From Cyanobium sp. ATX 6F1 (lineage in GTDB: Bacteria; Cyanobacteriota; Cyanobacteriia; PCC-6307; Cyanobiaceae), in contig NZ_JAGQCS010000003.1 in the NCBI RefSeq assembly GCF_024346315.1, positions 124,001-188,000 on the forward strand: a stretch of DNA of 64,000 nt. The letters are read 5' to 3'. The number at the start of each line of letters is the position of its first letter. The stretch's first letter is position 1. Positions 17,306 through 28,664 of the stretch are shown here, piece by piece. Below the pieces are notes generated by a model, which made no database searches, was not told the DNA's origin, and worked only from the letters and a program-made list of their open reading frames with translations. A program made the translations under genes and the position numbers.

Positions 17306-19132
17306 TCAGGCCTTGATCACCTGATCTCGCCCCTGGCGTTTGGCCTCAAGCAGGGCCAGATCACTGCGGATCAGCAGGGATTCGCTGGTGTCTTCCTCCC
17401 GGCGCCACTCCGCCACCCCCAGGCTGATCGTGATCTTCACCATGCCCTTTTCAGCGGGGATGCGCACGTCCTTGACCATGGCGCGGATGGACTCGGCCAC
17501 CCGCAGGCCGGCGCTGATGGTGGAGCCGAAGAGCAGCACAACGAATTCCTCCCCCCCGGTGCGGCAGAGCATGTCGGTTCCGCGCAGCCGCGAGCGCACC
17601 ACCTCCACCAGGGCGACCAGCACCTGATCACCCACGTCGTGGCCGTAGGTGTCGTTGACGGTCTTGAAGAAATCGATGTCCATGGCGATGGCACAGATCC
17701 CGGCTCCAGAGCGTTTGCCGCGCAGGATCTCTTCGTTGAGGCGACGGAACAATTCGCGGCGGTTGAAGCAGCCGGTCAAGGGATCAATCGTGGTGAGCCG
17801 CTCCAATTCCTGCTCCCTGGCTTCCAGGGCCTTGTTGGTGCTCTGCAGGCTGTTGGTCAGTCGATTGATGTCTTCGCCACGCTGGTTCACGATCAGCGCG
17901 AGGTCCTGAAGTTCAGTCACCAGGGAGAGCTTCAGCTCGGGCAGGTGTTGCGTGTTGAGAGGCCCACCACTGCCGATGTCGATCAAGGGGCTGAGCATCA
18001 GTGTGAACTGGTTGTCGATGAAGCGTGCAAATACCTCACTGAGGAAGGAGCCAAGTATCAGAATCCAAGCCAGAGTGCCAAGGAAGCGGGCACTGGCCAT
18101 TTGCAATTCGAGCACATTGTTGGCGGCAGTTTCCACCACGAAAACAGTGAACTCCTTGACCACACCATTGATCTCATAGGCGTTGAAGCTCTGCCTGCGG
18201 GCCCAGTAGCTCTGCACCCACCGCTTCATCTCCGGCATCGGTTGGCGCGGGGAGATCAGTTGAAGTCCATCAGCCCTGGCTGTGCTCAAAACAGGTTGCT
18301 TGTAGTCGCTGCGAAGATCCTTGAACAGTTCTCGATTGGAGCTGTAATGAACTCCTTCGTTTGAGTTCACTTCAAAGTTGATATCGTGCTGTGTACTGAT
18401 CGGATTATCGACCAAGCGCTCATTGCTTTTCACATTCTTGATGATTACATCCGAGGCAATATTGAGCCTCTCCAGGACACCGTCCTGAACGCTGCTCACC
18501 AGTTCGTGGCTGCTCATCACCGTGATGATCAGGCTCGGCACGGCAATCGACAGAAAGGTGATCGCCAGAATCAGATCTTTTAAGGAGAGTCCCCGTTCCT
18601 CGCCCACGGGAGCCATGGTCTTGATCGCCAAAAAGATGGCAAAAGCGATCGCGGTGTTGAGCACCCCATTCACCCCCTGCTTGAGGGCGGCCAGGGTCGT
18701 GTTCGCCAGGTCGATGCCGATCACCTGGTGGTACAGCAGGAACACCAGCGGGGCCCCCAGCACCAGCCAGTAGAGAACGTCGCCCACCACGACATGGCCA
18801 TAGCGGCTGTGGCCGTCCCGTCGCAGGATCGTGTTCACCGCCACGGTGAGCCAGATGATTTCGGCGGTGAAAGTGAGCACGGCCCAGCCGTGGCCCCACA
18901 ACGTGATCGTGGCAAGGGAGGCGATCACAGCGATCGGGATCGCCCGCCCCCCCCCACCCAGCAGCAACACCAGCACCGGAACAATGGAGCCGAGCAGCAG
19001 ATGAACGCCGAATAGCAGCGGAATCGGCTGAAGGTTGAGGCCGAAACTCACCAATCCCAGGACCACCACCAGCAGCAACTGGCCTGGCGCCGTGCGCCAG
19101 CGATTGGGTGGATGGGGTGGGCTCGTTGCCAT
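17306..19132 (-). CDS. Membrane diguanylate cyclase (GGDEF)
   Basis: Makes cyclic di-GMP from two GTP. The 608-residue product has about seven N-terminal membrane spans, a large extracytoplasmic sensor-like segment (about residues 220-340), another span, a helical linker (SLQSTNKALEAREQELERL) and a GGDEF domain starting TIDPLTGCFNRREL. The active site is GGEEF (about 526-530). An RGTD lies exactly five residues before it, a complete RxxD inhibitory site, so product feedback is expected. The ATG at 19132 is preferred to an upstream start. It is the only GGDEF protein here and complements the HD-GYP and PilZ genes 12 kb away. Confidence 0.93.
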   Translation of the reverse strand: MATSPPHPPNRWRTAPGQLLLVVVLGLVSFGLNLQPIPLLFGVHLLLGSIVPVLVLLLGGGGRAIPIAVIASLATITLWGHGWAVLTFTAEIIWLTVAVNTILRRDGHSRYGHVVVGDVLYWLVLGAPLVFLLYHQVIGIDLANTTLAALKQGVNGVLNTAIAFAIFLAIKTMAPVGEERGLSLKDLILAITFLSIAVPSLIITVMSSHELVSSVQDGVLERLNIASDVIIKNVKSNERLVDNPISTQHDINFEVNSNEGVHYSSNRELFKDLRSDYKQPVLSTARADGLQLISPRQPMPEMKRWVQSYWARRQSFNAYEINGVVKEFTVFVVETAANNVLELQMASARFLGTLAWILILGSFLSEVFARFIDNQFTLMLSPLIDIGSGGPLNTQHLPELKLSLVTELQDLALIVNQRGEDINRLTNSLQSTNKALEAREQELERLTTIDPLTGCFNRRELFRRLNEEILRGKRSGAGICAIAMDIDFFKTVNDTYGHDVGDQVLVALVEVVRSRLRGTDMLCRTGGEEFVVLLFGSTISAGLRVAESIRAMVKDVRIPAEKGMVKITISLGVAEWRREEDTSESLLIRSDLALLEAKRQGRDQVIKA

Positions 19133-19234
19133 GGTTCTGCCGGGAGGCCGAGCCGACCCGTGGGGACGTTCCAGCAAGTACCTGTTTTAGCGGATGATCT
19201 CTTGACTGACTGGGGCTGTTGTTGTCCTTCTCCG

Positions 19235-19516
19235 CTAGGGCCGGTTCAACAGCCGAGCCAGGCCTTCCTCCAACTGCTCGGCGCTCCAGGAGCCGATCAC
19301 GAACACTTCCTGGGCTGAATGACCGCGGCGGGCGATGAGCTTGTGGCCCCCTTGAATCGTTGTTGAAACCCGAAGTCGCAACTGATCCGAGCGTCCCTTC
19401 ACCCGAGCGATCACGGCAGGGGTGATCGTGTCGATGCCCGGTTCGGAGGCCAAGGCCTTGAGCACCGGGATGAGACCCTCGATGTAGGTGCTGTGGGTGA
19501 TCACCACCCGCCCCAT
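19235..19516 (-). CDS. Small conserved protein, DUF2103-like
   Basis: A 93-residue basic protein: GRVVITHSTYIEGLIPVLKA, then TITPAVIARVKGRSDQLRLR, TIQGGHKLIARRGHSAQEVF and VIGSWSAEQLEEGLARLL. The pattern matches small cyanobacterial proteins I recall as DUF2103 (described as predicted metal-binding), but the assignment is from memory. Histidines at HST, GGHK and RGHS are the likely conserved polar sites. It stands alone between the diguanylate cyclase and a divergent short gene. Role unknown. Confidence 0.66.
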   Translation of the reverse strand: MGRVVITHSTYIEGLIPVLKALASEPGIDTITPAVIARVKGRSDQLRLRVSTTIQGGHKLIARRGHSAQEVFVIGSWSAEQLEEGLARLLNRP

Positions 19517-19578
19517 TGGTTTGCCTCAGCAGGCTCCCAGCCTAGAAAGTCTGCCAACATGGTTCCCCCTGCCGCACC

Positions 19579-19926
19579 GTGATGCCTGCAGATGGCCAGG
19601 GTTCAGCCGATCACTCTCCAGCCGACCGCCCGAGCACCGGTCCTGGCGCTGCTGAGCAAGATCCAGCGAAGCGGCGTTCCGAAGGCCCCAGGAGTTGCGC
19701 TGATGTTGCAGGAACGCTCGATCGGCGGGCCATTGCCGAGCGCCTCAGCAACGTTCTGGGAGTGCCCGTGGAGGTGGTGAGCCGTCGGGACCCCGTGCGT
19801 CATCGCGTCAGTGGTCTGGCGGTCTGCTCCGGGAAGGTGCTGAGCTACGTCATCGATGCCCAGGCCCGCACCGTGGCCACCCGCAACTTGCTTCAGCTCA
19901 CCCGCCGCAGCCGCGAGGCGGCTTAG
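19579..19926 (+). CDS. Hypothetical protein, 115 residues
   Basis: A GTG at 19579 (ATG at 19582) starts a product whose first 45 residues are low-complexity and probably disordered. The C-terminal 65 residues look structured: [39 protein letters not shown] and [17 protein letters not shown]. The second half has the codon and residue pattern of a real protein; the exact start is uncertain. It overlaps the clpS stop by 4 bases on the opposite strand. No family recognised. Confidence 0.58.
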   Translation: MMPADGQGSADHSPADRPSTGPGAAEQDPAKRRSEGPRSCADVAGTLDRRAIAERLSNVLGVPVEVVSRRDPVRHRVSGLAVCSGKVLSYVIDAQARTVATRNLLQLTRRSREAA

Positions 19927-20228
19927 GCCCGCTCGAGGGGGGCCATGGTCAGTCCCTCCAGGCTGAGTTGCTGGTGGTACAGCTCGGCCTGCTCCATCGG
20001 CCCGCTCCACACCACCGCCGACCCCTGGGAATCAATCCTCTGGGCCAGTTTCCAGGCCTGGTCGGGCCCCATGGCGGGGATGTAGCGCACGAGGCAGTCG
20101 ACCACGTGCTGGAAGGTGTTGACGTCGTCATCCAGCACCACCACGTTGTAGGTGGGGTAGGGCTCCTGCAGTCGGCGGCGCTCCAGCACCGGTTGGCCGC
20201 GGCTGGGGGAGGCGCTCTGCTGGATCAT
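19923..20228 (-). CDS. clpS: ATP-dependent Clp protease adaptor ClpS
   Basis: N-recognin that delivers N-degron substrates to ClpC/ClpP. The 101-residue product has a flexible N-terminus, then [20 protein letters not shown], the conserved DDxxNT/H region that forms the N-degron pocket, and a C-terminal [19 protein letters not shown] that matches the ClpC-contact strand. The length is normal. It points away from petN, with which it shares a 63-base upstream region. A clpP gene lies 2.6 kb away. Confidence 0.94.
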   Translation of the reverse strand: MIQQSASPSRGQPVLERRRLQEPYPTYNVVVLDDDVNTFQHVVDCLVRYIPAMGPDQAWKLAQRIDSQGSAVVWSGPMEQAELYHQQLSLEGLTMAPLERA

Positions 20229-20235
20229 GACTCGG

Positions 20236-20264
20236 TTCGCACCGCCACCAAGCCTAGGTACAAT
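20236..20264 (+). promoter_or_regulatory. Possible sigma70-type promoter of petN
   Basis: TACAAT at 20259-20264 is a good -10 match, with a weak TTCGCA -35 at 20236-20241 and a 17-base spacer. It lies 27 bases before the petN ATG, in the short gap shared with divergent clpS. Confidence 0.4.
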
Positions 20265-20291
20265 GGCAAGGTTGATCGATCCGATGGCGCC

Positions 20292-20393
20292 ATGTTGATC
20301 TCCCTGGGCTGGGCTTCTCTGGCGGCGGTGTTCACCCTCTCGATTGCCTTCGTGGTCTGGGGCCGCAACGGTGACGGCAGCATCAATTTCTGA
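20292..20393 (+). CDS. petN: Cytochrome b6f complex subunit PetN (PetVIII)
   Basis: A 33-residue single-helix subunit: [20 protein letters not shown] followed by [13 protein letters not shown]. The GW..L...FT.SI..VVWGRNG pattern is the conserved PetN sequence. PetN is needed for assembly and stability of the thylakoid cytochrome b6f complex. The ATG at 20292 is fixed by homology; the frame continues upstream only by chance. A second small membrane-protein gene follows 39 bases downstream. Confidence 0.96.
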   Translation: MLISLGWASLAAVFTLSIAFVVWGRNGDGSINF

Positions 20394-20432
20394 GTTTCGC
20401 CAACGAGGGCTGCGCCCGCATCGAGGATGCCG

Positions 20433-20579
20433 ATGAGCGAGCTGCAGTTCAACACAGTTCTCGCCAGCCTGGCCGCCCTTCTGCTGATCTTTGTCAGCGG
20501 TGGCGTGATCTACCTCTCCACGGTCGAGTGGCGTGACCGGCGCCGCCGCAATCGCCCTGATGCCAAGCGGCGCTCCTGA
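20433..20579 (+). CDS. Small single-span membrane protein downstream of petN
   Basis: Forty-eight residues from ATG 20433 (an in-frame ATG at 20427 would add two): a short acidic/polar N-terminus, one membrane helix (VLASLAALLLIFVSGGVIYL) and a strongly basic tail WRDRRRRNRPDAKRRS. By the positive-inside rule the tail is cytoplasmic. It follows petN closely and precedes the 466-residue gene by 8 bases, so all three may share a transcript. I do not recognise the family; a small photosynthetic-complex or assembly factor is possible. Confidence 0.65.
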   Translation: MSELQFNTVLASLAALLLIFVSGGVIYLSTVEWRDRRRRNRPDAKRRS

Positions 20580-20587
20580 GGCCCGCC

Positions 20588-21988
20588 ATGGTTCAACCCT
20601 CGGTGGCCGGCCTGGCCGGCCGCCTCCGTCGTTCCTCTCCGCCTTTTCCCGCCGCCCTCACGGCCACGGTCACGGCACTGCTGCTGTTGGCTCCGGGACT
20701 TTGGCTCGGCCATCACCCCCGTCCCCAGGCCCAGGGTCTGGAGCGGATCCTGGGCGCTGCGGCCTTGCTGCAGAGCTTTCCGGCCGATGCGCGGCGCCCG
20801 GCCCCAGGGCTGTGGGTCCAGCGCCTGGGACCTGATGCGTCCCGGCGGCTCTGGAAGCGGCAGCGGGGCAATTGGTGGCAGTTCTGGGGGCGCCATGGCG
20901 ACGAAGGGCTCTACCTGGTTCTGCCCGCCGACAGCTTCAGGGCCGCCGCCGTTGAGGTTCCCGCCGGCAGTTTGCGCGTGGATGATCTGGTGGTGCTGGC
21001 CCCGGACCCGCTGGCGGCCGGCTTGCTCAAGGAACCCCTGGCCTTGAAACGACGCCAGCCCCGGGGCCTGGAGCAACGCTGCGTGGGCGAGTTGCAGAGC
21101 CAGCAAGCCGTCTACTGGACCGACACGGCCCTGGGACAGATGCTGGGGCCACTGTCCTCGCTGCTGCAAAGCTTTCAGCAAGGCTGCCTGCAACTTGGCG
21201 GTCAGGGCGCCACGCTCAGCTGGCAAGGGGAGACCTCCTCCGCCCCTGGCCTCGGGAGTCGCCAGCCGGCCCCCCTGGGCGCGATCCAACCACCCGCCCC
21301 CCTGGCGGAGAACCTGTTGCTCGAGATTCGCGGCGAGCGGCTTGATCTACTGCTGGCGGATCTGCTCAATCGCCAGATGATCCGTGAGCCCCTGGCCAGT
21401 CGCTATGGCATCGGCGATCGCCAGCTGACCCTGCTGCGGGGCACGCCGTTCCTGTTGCGCCTCAAACCCCAGGCCACAGGTCCGTTCCAGGCCTCCCTTG
21501 AACTGCAGCTGGCCGTGGGGGACCAACGCTCCCAATGGGCGGCACTGCTGGCCCCGCTGCGCAAGGCACTGCTTGATCAGGGGCTCGGGGAGTCCAGCCC
21601 CCAGATCCGCTCCGCCAGCAGCCCGTCGGTGCTGCCCACCAGTTCCTGGAAGCGGGATGACGGCACGGTGGTGGGGGGCTGGCGCTGGCTGAGCCCGGCG
21701 ACGAGCCGTCAGCCCCAACTGCTGTTTTTCCTGGGCCCCGAACCAGCGCTGGCTGGAAGCAGCCTCCCCTGGCCTGATGCCCGGCCCCAGGGTGACGTGG
21801 CTCTGGACCTTCGTCTCCGCCCCGCCGCCCTGGAGGCCCTGGGCCTGCTGCCCGCGGATCTGCCGCTGCTGGTGCGCCGTTCTGATCAGTTGAGCCTGAT
21901 CAGCGGCGCTGTGGGAGGGGTTGGCCGTGGCGGCGGCCGCTCAGCCAGCCTCAGCGGCTCTCTGCGGCTGCCGTCTCGCTTTCGCTGA
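20588..21988 (+). CDS. Conserved-looking hypothetical exported protein
   Basis: A 466-residue protein with an N-terminal hydrophobic segment (PAALTATVTALLLLAPGLWL) acting as anchor or signal, then a globular region containing repeated L-rich helices and WWQFWGRHGDEGLYLVLP, LLLEIRGERLDLLLADLLNR and PQGDVALDLRLRPAALEALG. The layout recalls cyanobacterial DUF3352-type periplasmic proteins, but the motifs do not fit well enough to claim it. The 3' end overlaps the convergent thf1 gene by 38 bases, so the last residues (Gly/Ser/Arg-rich) may be poorly conserved. Confidence 0.75.
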   Translation: MVQPSVAGLAGRLRRSSPPFPAALTATVTALLLLAPGLWLGHHPRPQAQGLERILGAAALLQSFPADARRPAPGLWVQRLGPDASRRLWKRQRGNWWQFWGRHGDEGLYLVLPADSFRAAAVEVPAGSLRVDDLVVLAPDPLAAGLLKEPLALKRRQPRGLEQRCVGELQSQQAVYWTDTALGQMLGPLSSLLQSFQQGCLQLGGQGATLSWQGETSSAPGLGSRQPAPLGAIQPPAPLAENLLLEIRGERLDLLLADLLNRQMIREPLASRYGIGDRQLTLLRGTPFLLRLKPQATGPFQASLELQLAVGDQRSQWAALLAPLRKALLDQGLGESSPQIRSASSPSVLPTSSWKRDDGTVVGGWRWLSPATSRQPQLLFFLGPEPALAGSSLPWPDARPQGDVALDLRLRPAALEALGLLPADLPLLVRRSDQLSLISGAVGGVGRGGGRSASLSGSLRLPSRFR

Positions 21989-22727
21989 TATCCTCTCCCG
22001 CAGGGGCTTCAGCTGCGTTCGAGGTGCCTGTGGGGCCATCGGCGAGATCAGGGAGTTCCGCTTCGGCGCTGGCGGCCCGTTCACGGCGGCGGCGCTCGGC
22101 GGCCAGGGTCTCCTCCATCATTTCCACCGCCTGGGCCATGCGCTCAAGGTTGGAGCTGTAGAGCCCCAGATCCTTATCGACACGGCCACGGATCAGGCCC
22201 ATCGCTTCGGCCACCCCGTGGGCTGCCTGGCGCAGGGCTTCCGGCTCCAGAGCCTCAGACCCCTTGGCCTGCTCCAGCAGGCTGAGCAGCCCCACGGCCA
22301 CCAGACGTGAGTAGTGAAAATCCGGCCTCTGAATACTGGCGAGGGCGCTCCCCAGCGGCTCGGGGGCCCCTTCCCCCTGGTGATCCAGCCATGAGGTCAC
22401 CGTTTCCAGGTCGTGGTCACCGATGGCCGCCACCGCCGCCTGCCGCTGCCGGCGCAGGTGGCTGGCGTCGAAGCCGGAGGAGGCGCAGATGGCCTGAAAC
22501 AGGGGTTCCATCTGTTCCGGGGGGCGGTACCCCCGGGCGAATTCGTCGAACACCTGGACCAGCCCGGAGGCGAACAGGGCATCCGGCTGGAATCCCTTCT
22601 GGTGGCTGAGCAGATGCAGCTCCACCAGCAACTCATCGACGAGACGCCGGTAGAGGGGAGCAATCACATGGGGGAAGGCGCCATGGAAGGCGCGCTTGCT
22701 GTCGGACACGGTGAGACTTGCGCTCAC
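21951..22727 (-). CDS. thf1: Thf1/Psb29, thylakoid formation and photosystem II biogenesis protein
   Basis: The N-terminus [20 protein letters not shown] and [20 protein letters not shown], then FALASGLV-like [14 protein letters not shown], are the recognisable Thf1 signature. The C-terminal half is helical, ending with a predicted coiled coil ([21 protein letters not shown]) and an Ala/Glu tail. In cyanobacteria and plants Thf1 binds and stabilises FtsH complexes that degrade damaged photosystem II. It starts with GTG at 22727, divergent from clpP and 0.75 kb from the end of ftsH, which fits its known partner. Confidence 0.94.
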   Translation of the reverse strand: MSASLTVSDSKRAFHGAFPHVIAPLYRRLVDELLVELHLLSHQKGFQPDALFASGLVQVFDEFARGYRPPEQMEPLFQAICASSGFDASHLRRQRQAAVAAIGDHDLETVTSWLDHQGEGAPEPLGSALASIQRPDFHYSRLVAVGLLSLLEQAKGSEALEPEALRQAAHGVAEAMGLIRGRVDKDLGLYSSNLERMAQAVEMMEETLAAERRRRERAASAEAELPDLADGPTGTSNAAEAPAGEDISESETAAAESR

Positions 22728-22805
22728 ACTTCTCGGGCTAGTGGTTGTTGGACCCTAGCGCTCACGGGGCTCGTTAGGATCGATCCTGCTGTTGCCTCCC
22801 TGCCC

Positions 22806-23396
22806 ATGATCCCGATCGTGATCGAAGAGTCCGGCCGGGGCGAGCGCGCGTTCGACATCTACTCACGGCTGCTCCGGGAGCGGATCATCTTCCTGGGGGA
22901 ACCGGTCACCGCTGAGTCGGCGAACCGGATCGTGGCCCAGCTGCTGTTCCTTGAGGCGGAAGACCCCGACAAGGACATCTTCCTCTACATCAATTCACCC
23001 GGCGGCTCCGTCTACGACGGCCTGGGCATCTTCGACACCATGCAGCACATCAAGCCTGATGTGCAGACCGTCTGCGTCGGCCTGGCGGCCAGCATGGGTG
23101 CTTTCCTGCTCAATGCCGGTGCCAAGGGCAAGCGCAGCAGCCTGCACCACTCGCGGATCATGATCCACCAACCCCTGGGTGGGGCCCGCGGCCAGGCCAG
23201 CGACATCCGCATCCAGGCCGATGAAATTCTTTATCTCAAGGACAAGCTCAACAGGGAGCTATCCGAGCGCACCGGCCAGGACCTGGAGCGCATCCAACAG
23301 GACACGGACCGGGATTTCTTCATGTCTCCCCATGAAGCTCAGGCCTACGGTCTGATCGACAAGGTGATCGAAAAGCGGCCGATCCGCCCGGTCTGA
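22806..23396 (+). CDS. clpP: ATP-dependent Clp protease proteolytic subunit
   Basis: A 196-residue serine protease subunit with all catalytic residues: Ser96 in [10 protein letters not shown], His121 in [10 protein letters not shown] and an Asp near 172 ([10 protein letters not shown]). [19 protein letters not shown] is the oxyanion and ring-contact segment. Cyanobacteria carry several ClpP paralogues and a ClpR; intact residues show this one is active. The ATG at 22806 gives the normal length. It is divergent from thf1 and convergent with ftsH, with a strong hairpin between them. Confidence 0.96.
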   Translation: MIPIVIEESGRGERAFDIYSRLLRERIIFLGEPVTAESANRIVAQLLFLEAEDPDKDIFLYINSPGGSVYDGLGIFDTMQHIKPDVQTVCVGLAASMGAFLLNAGAKGKRSSLHHSRIMIHQPLGGARGQASDIRIQADEILYLKDKLNRELSERTGQDLERIQQDTDRDFFMSPHEAQAYGLIDKVIEKRPIRPV

Positions 23397-23416
23397 GCAG
23401 CAAATTCAAATAATCT

Positions 23417-23449
23417 AAAGAACGTTCAACATTGAATTGAACGTTCTTT
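23417..23449. terminator. Bidirectional terminator between clpP and ftsH
   Basis: A perfect 13-bp inverted repeat, AAAGAACGTTCAA with TTGAACGTTCTTT, is separated by a 7-base loop. The A/T ends of the stem give T-rich tails in both directions. It sits in the 81-base gap between the convergent clpP and ftsH stops, the expected place for a shared terminator. Confidence 0.82.
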
Positions 23450-23477
23450 ATTGAAAGGTTTTGTGCTTCTTACAGGC

Positions 23478-25421
<1,944 letters not shown>

Positions 25422-25486
25422 GGAGAGGGCTGATTTTGCTGAACTTTAAGAGCCCCTCCGCCGCCGCTGTGGTGGGCTGGTCTCGA

Positions 25487-25813
25487 TCAGCTCCGCAGTC
25501 CGCCCACCACTTCGCCACTGACACTCTCTTCAAGGCTGGGGGCTTCGCTCTCCGGTGCTTCGATCGTCAGATCCACCGCCTCGAGGGATTCCAGCAGGCT
25601 GGGCCCTCCCAGGTCGTAGGTCCAGATTTCCACCACGCAGCCTTCGGGTGCATTGAAGCTCAGCAGTTCGAAGGGAAAGACCACCCGTTCCAGGTAGAAC
25701 TCCTGGGGCCCGCAGCAGCGGATGATCACCATGCGGTCGCTGGAGTTGCGATAACCGCACGAAAGCAGCGCCAAGGGATGATCCTCATCAGGGTTCGACC
25801 ATCTAGCCACCAA
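25487..25813 (-). CDS. DUF1830 domain protein
   Basis: A 108-residue protein, TTG start at 25813 (GTG 25810 possible), with the cyanobacterial DUF1830 pattern: LLSCGYRNSSDRMVIIRCCG, FYLERVVFPFELLSFNAPEG and VVEIWTYDL. An acidic C-terminal tail of about 30 residues follows. The family is nearly restricted to cyanobacteria and has no assigned function. The gene is upstream of and in the same direction as ftsH. Confidence 0.8.
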   Translation of the reverse strand: MVARWSNPDEDHPLALLSCGYRNSSDRMVIIRCCGPQEFYLERVVFPFELLSFNAPEGCVVEIWTYDLGGPSLLESLEAVDLTIEAPESEAPSLEESVSGEVVGGLRS

Positions 25814-25911
25814 GGCTGAACATGCTTGGTGACGAGTTTGACGGTTTCAACTTCTTAAGGGTTTCTCAAGGGATTCCGGCAGCGCGGCGTCACACCAGGC
25901 CCGAGCTCCGA

Positions 25912-27144
25912 TCAGAGGCTGCGCAGAGCCGTGATCGGATCCAGCCGGGCCGCCCGGCGGGCGGGCACCACACCGAAGAACAGGCCGATCGATCCGGAAA
26001 GCCCGACGGTGAACAGAACACTGCCGGCACTGATTGCCGCGGGCAGCGCCGTGAAACGGCTGACGCCAGCTATGGCCGTCAGGCCCACCGCGCTGCCGAT
26101 GACCCCACCGAGGACCGCCAGCACCAAGGACTCCACCAGGAACTGCAGCAGCACATCGCTGCTGCGCGCCCCCACCGCCTTGCGCAACCCGATCTCCTCG
26201 GTGCGTTCGCTCACCGATACCAACATGATGTTCATGATTCCAATACCGCCCACCAGCAGCGACACCCCACCGATGGCCGCCAGCATCAGGGTCAGGCCGC
26301 CGGTGATGGTGCCCACGATCGCCAGGGCGTCCTTTTGAGAACGTACGGCGAAGTCGTCTTCGCGAAGAATCTTGTGCCGCTGGCGCAGCAGGTTGGTGAT
26401 CTGAAATTTGGCCGCGTTGGTGCTGGCTTCGTCGCGGGCTTCCACACTGATGAAACTCAGGGTCACCCCGAAGCTGGGGTCGCGGCCACTGAGCTTGCTC
26501 ACCATGGTGGTGAGAGGGATGTAAGCGGCCTCATCGGGGTTGGAGCCGAAGGCGCCACCTTTTGGCGCCATGACGCCGATCACCTCGAAGGCCTGATCGC
26601 GGATGCGGATGCTGCGGCCGATGGAGGAGCCTCCGGAGGGCAGCAGCTTGTCGCGGAGATCGGGGCCGATCACGGCCACGTTGCGGGCCGACTGAAGGTC
26701 TTTCTCAGTCAGGAATCGGCCTTGGGCGACGTCGAAACGCCGCACACTCAGGAAATCAGGGGTGATTCCGGAAATGGTGGCATTGGCGGTGTTGGAGCCG
26801 GCCTGCACCACCTCGTTGAGGGTCACCTGCGGTGCCACCCGCCGAATGCTCGGCACCTGCTGGGCAATCGCCTCCGCGTCTTCCAACACCAGGGTCTTGG
26901 GGGTGTCGATCCCCTGGCGGCGCGTGTCGTTGTTGCCGGGCACGATGAACAGCACGTTCGCGCCAAGGGTGTTGAGCTGACCCTCAGCCAGGTTCTGGGC
27001 CCCGGTGCCCACCCCCACCAAGGTGATCACCGAGGCGTTGCCGATCACGATGCCCAGCATGGTGAGCAGGCTTCGCAGCCGATTGGCCCTCAGGGTGCTG
27101 AGGGCCATGGACACCGTTTCCCGCAGGGGGAGTTGGACGGCCAC
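25912..27144 (-). CDS. MacB-like ABC transporter permease
   Basis: A 410-residue permease with the MacB/FtsX topology: one N-terminal span (LLTMLGIVIGNASVITLVGV), a large periplasmic domain (about residues 50-270) and three C-terminal spans containing GGIGIMNIMLVSVSERTEEI and IGLRKAVGARSSDVLLQFL, the family signature. Such permeases use ATP for mechanical work across the envelope, such as export or lipoprotein transfer. No ATPase gene adjoins. It starts with GTG three bases after the pyk stop, so it is probably co-transcribed with pyk. Confidence 0.91.
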   Translation of the reverse strand: MAVQLPLRETVSMALSTLRANRLRSLLTMLGIVIGNASVITLVGVGTGAQNLAEGQLNTLGANVLFIVPGNNDTRRQGIDTPKTLVLEDAEAIAQQVPSIRRVAPQVTLNEVVQAGSNTANATISGITPDFLSVRRFDVAQGRFLTEKDLQSARNVAVIGPDLRDKLLPSGGSSIGRSIRIRDQAFEVIGVMAPKGGAFGSNPDEAAYIPLTTMVSKLSGRDPSFGVTLSFISVEARDEASTNAAKFQITNLLRQRHKILREDDFAVRSQKDALAIVGTITGGLTLMLAAIGGVSLLVGGIGIMNIMLVSVSERTEEIGLRKAVGARSSDVLLQFLVESLVLAVLGGVIGSAVGLTAIAGVSRFTALPAAISAGSVLFTVGLSGSIGLFFGVVPARRAARLDPITALRSL

Positions 27145-27147
27145 GGG

Positions 27148-28599
27148 CTAGGCCCAGGTGGCGCTGTTGTCCGACGCGACGATGCCCACCTTGACCAGAT
27201 CGGTGGAGCCGCTGACGCCGGTAAGGGTGCCGGCGGTCTGAACCACCAGATCCCCTTCCTGCAGCAGGCCCAGGTCCTGCGCCACATCCATGGCCTGGGA
27301 GAAGGTGCCGCTGGTGGAGTCCTGGGCGAGGATCAACAACGGGTTCACCCCCCAGACAAGCTGCAATTGCCGCGCCACTTTCTCCTCACTGGTGATCGCC
27401 AGGATCGGGGTGGCCGGCCGGAACTTACTCACATTACGGGCGGTGGAGCCGCTCTTGGTGAGGGGCAGGATCGCCGCCGCACCGAGCTGGCGGGCGATGC
27501 TGCTGACGGCCTGGCTGATGGCATTGGGAATGGTGCTGGCGATGTGACTGTCGAGGGTGCGCAGGGGGTAATCACGCTCGATTCTCCGGGCGATCTGGGC
27601 CATGGTCGCCACCGCCTCCACCGGGTAGTCGCCGACGGCGGTCTCGTTGGAGAGCATCACGGCGTCGGTGCCATCGAGGATGGCGTTGGCCACATCGCTC
27701 ACCTCGGCGCGGGTGGGCCGGGGGCAGCTCGCCATGCTGTCGAGCATCTGGGTTGCCGTGATGATCGGGATCCCCAGGCTGTTGGACTTGCGGATCAGTT
27801 CCTTCTGCAGCAGCGGCACCTCTTCGGCGGGCATCTCCACCCCCAGATCGCCCCGGGCCACCATCACGCCGTCACAGAGCGGGAGGATCGCGTCGATCTG
27901 ATCGATCGCTTCGAATTTCTCGATCTTGGCGATCACCGGGGTGGTGTGGCCATGGCTGCGGATCAGATCACGGATCTCCTCCATGTCGGAGGGATTGCGC
28001 ACGAAGCTGAGTGCCACCCAGTCCACGCCCTGGGCCAGACCGAAGGCCAGATCCTCACGATCCTTGGGGGTCATCGCCCGGATCGAGAGCTGAACGTCGG
28101 GGAAGTTGACGCCTTTGTTATTGGAGAGCACCCCGCCAACGGTGACGCGGCAGTGGAGTGTCTGCTGGGGCTGGTCGATCGACTCCACCACCATTTCCAC
28201 CCGGCCGTCATCGAGGAGGATCCGGCAGCCTTCCACCACTTCTTCGGCCAGCTTGTCGTAGGTGACCGTGGCAATCGACTGGTTGCAGGCCACCTCACGG
28301 GAGGTGAGGCTGAAAGGGTCGCCGCTGGCCAGGGTGATCGGGCCGGATTCGAAGCGCCCCAGGCGGATCTTCGGGCCCTGGAGATCCTGAAGGATGCCGA
28401 TATGGATCCCCAGCTCGGCCGCCACCTGGCGGATGGTGACGATCCGGGCCGCGTGGTCGGCGTGGTCGCCATGGGAGAAGTTCAGCCGGAAGGTGGTGGC
28501 GCCCGCCAGAACCAGTTGCTTGAGCCGCTCGGCGGACTCGGTGGCGGGGCCGATGGTGGCCACGATCTTTGTGCGCCGCGTCAGATCGGGCTGGGCCAT
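27148..28599 (-). CDS. pyk: Pyruvate kinase
   Basis: Converts phosphoenolpyruvate and ADP to pyruvate and ATP, the last step of glycolysis. The 483-residue product shows TRRTKIVATIGPATES at the start, TTFRLNFSHGDHADH, GVMVARGDLGVEMPAEEVPL, IITATQMLDSM and a complete C-terminal domain (FRPATPILAITSEEKVARQL). There is no extra C-terminal PEP-utilizer domain as seen in some cyanobacterial enzymes. ATG 28599 is preferred over TTG 28611. The gene is divergent from the MazG-like gene and directly precedes the MacB-like permease. Confidence 0.97.
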   Translation of the reverse strand: MAQPDLTRRTKIVATIGPATESAERLKQLVLAGATTFRLNFSHGDHADHAARIVTIRQVAAELGIHIGILQDLQGPKIRLGRFESGPITLASGDPFSLTSREVACNQSIATVTYDKLAEEVVEGCRILLDDGRVEMVVESIDQPQQTLHCRVTVGGVLSNNKGVNFPDVQLSIRAMTPKDREDLAFGLAQGVDWVALSFVRNPSDMEEIRDLIRSHGHTTPVIAKIEKFEAIDQIDAILPLCDGVMVARGDLGVEMPAEEVPLLQKELIRKSNSLGIPIITATQMLDSMASCPRPTRAEVSDVANAILDGTDAVMLSNETAVGDYPVEAVATMAQIARRIERDYPLRTLDSHIASTIPNAISQAVSSIARQLGAAAILPLTKSGSTARNVSKFRPATPILAITSEEKVARQLQLVWGVNPLLILAQDSTSGTFSQAMDVAQDLGLLQEGDLVVQTAGTLTGVSGSTDLVKVGIVASDNSATWA

Positions 28600-28664
28600 C
28601 AGAAGGGCCAAAGGATTTTGCGGAAACTACCATCCGGCGAGGCCTTTGCTGCCATCACCTCCCT

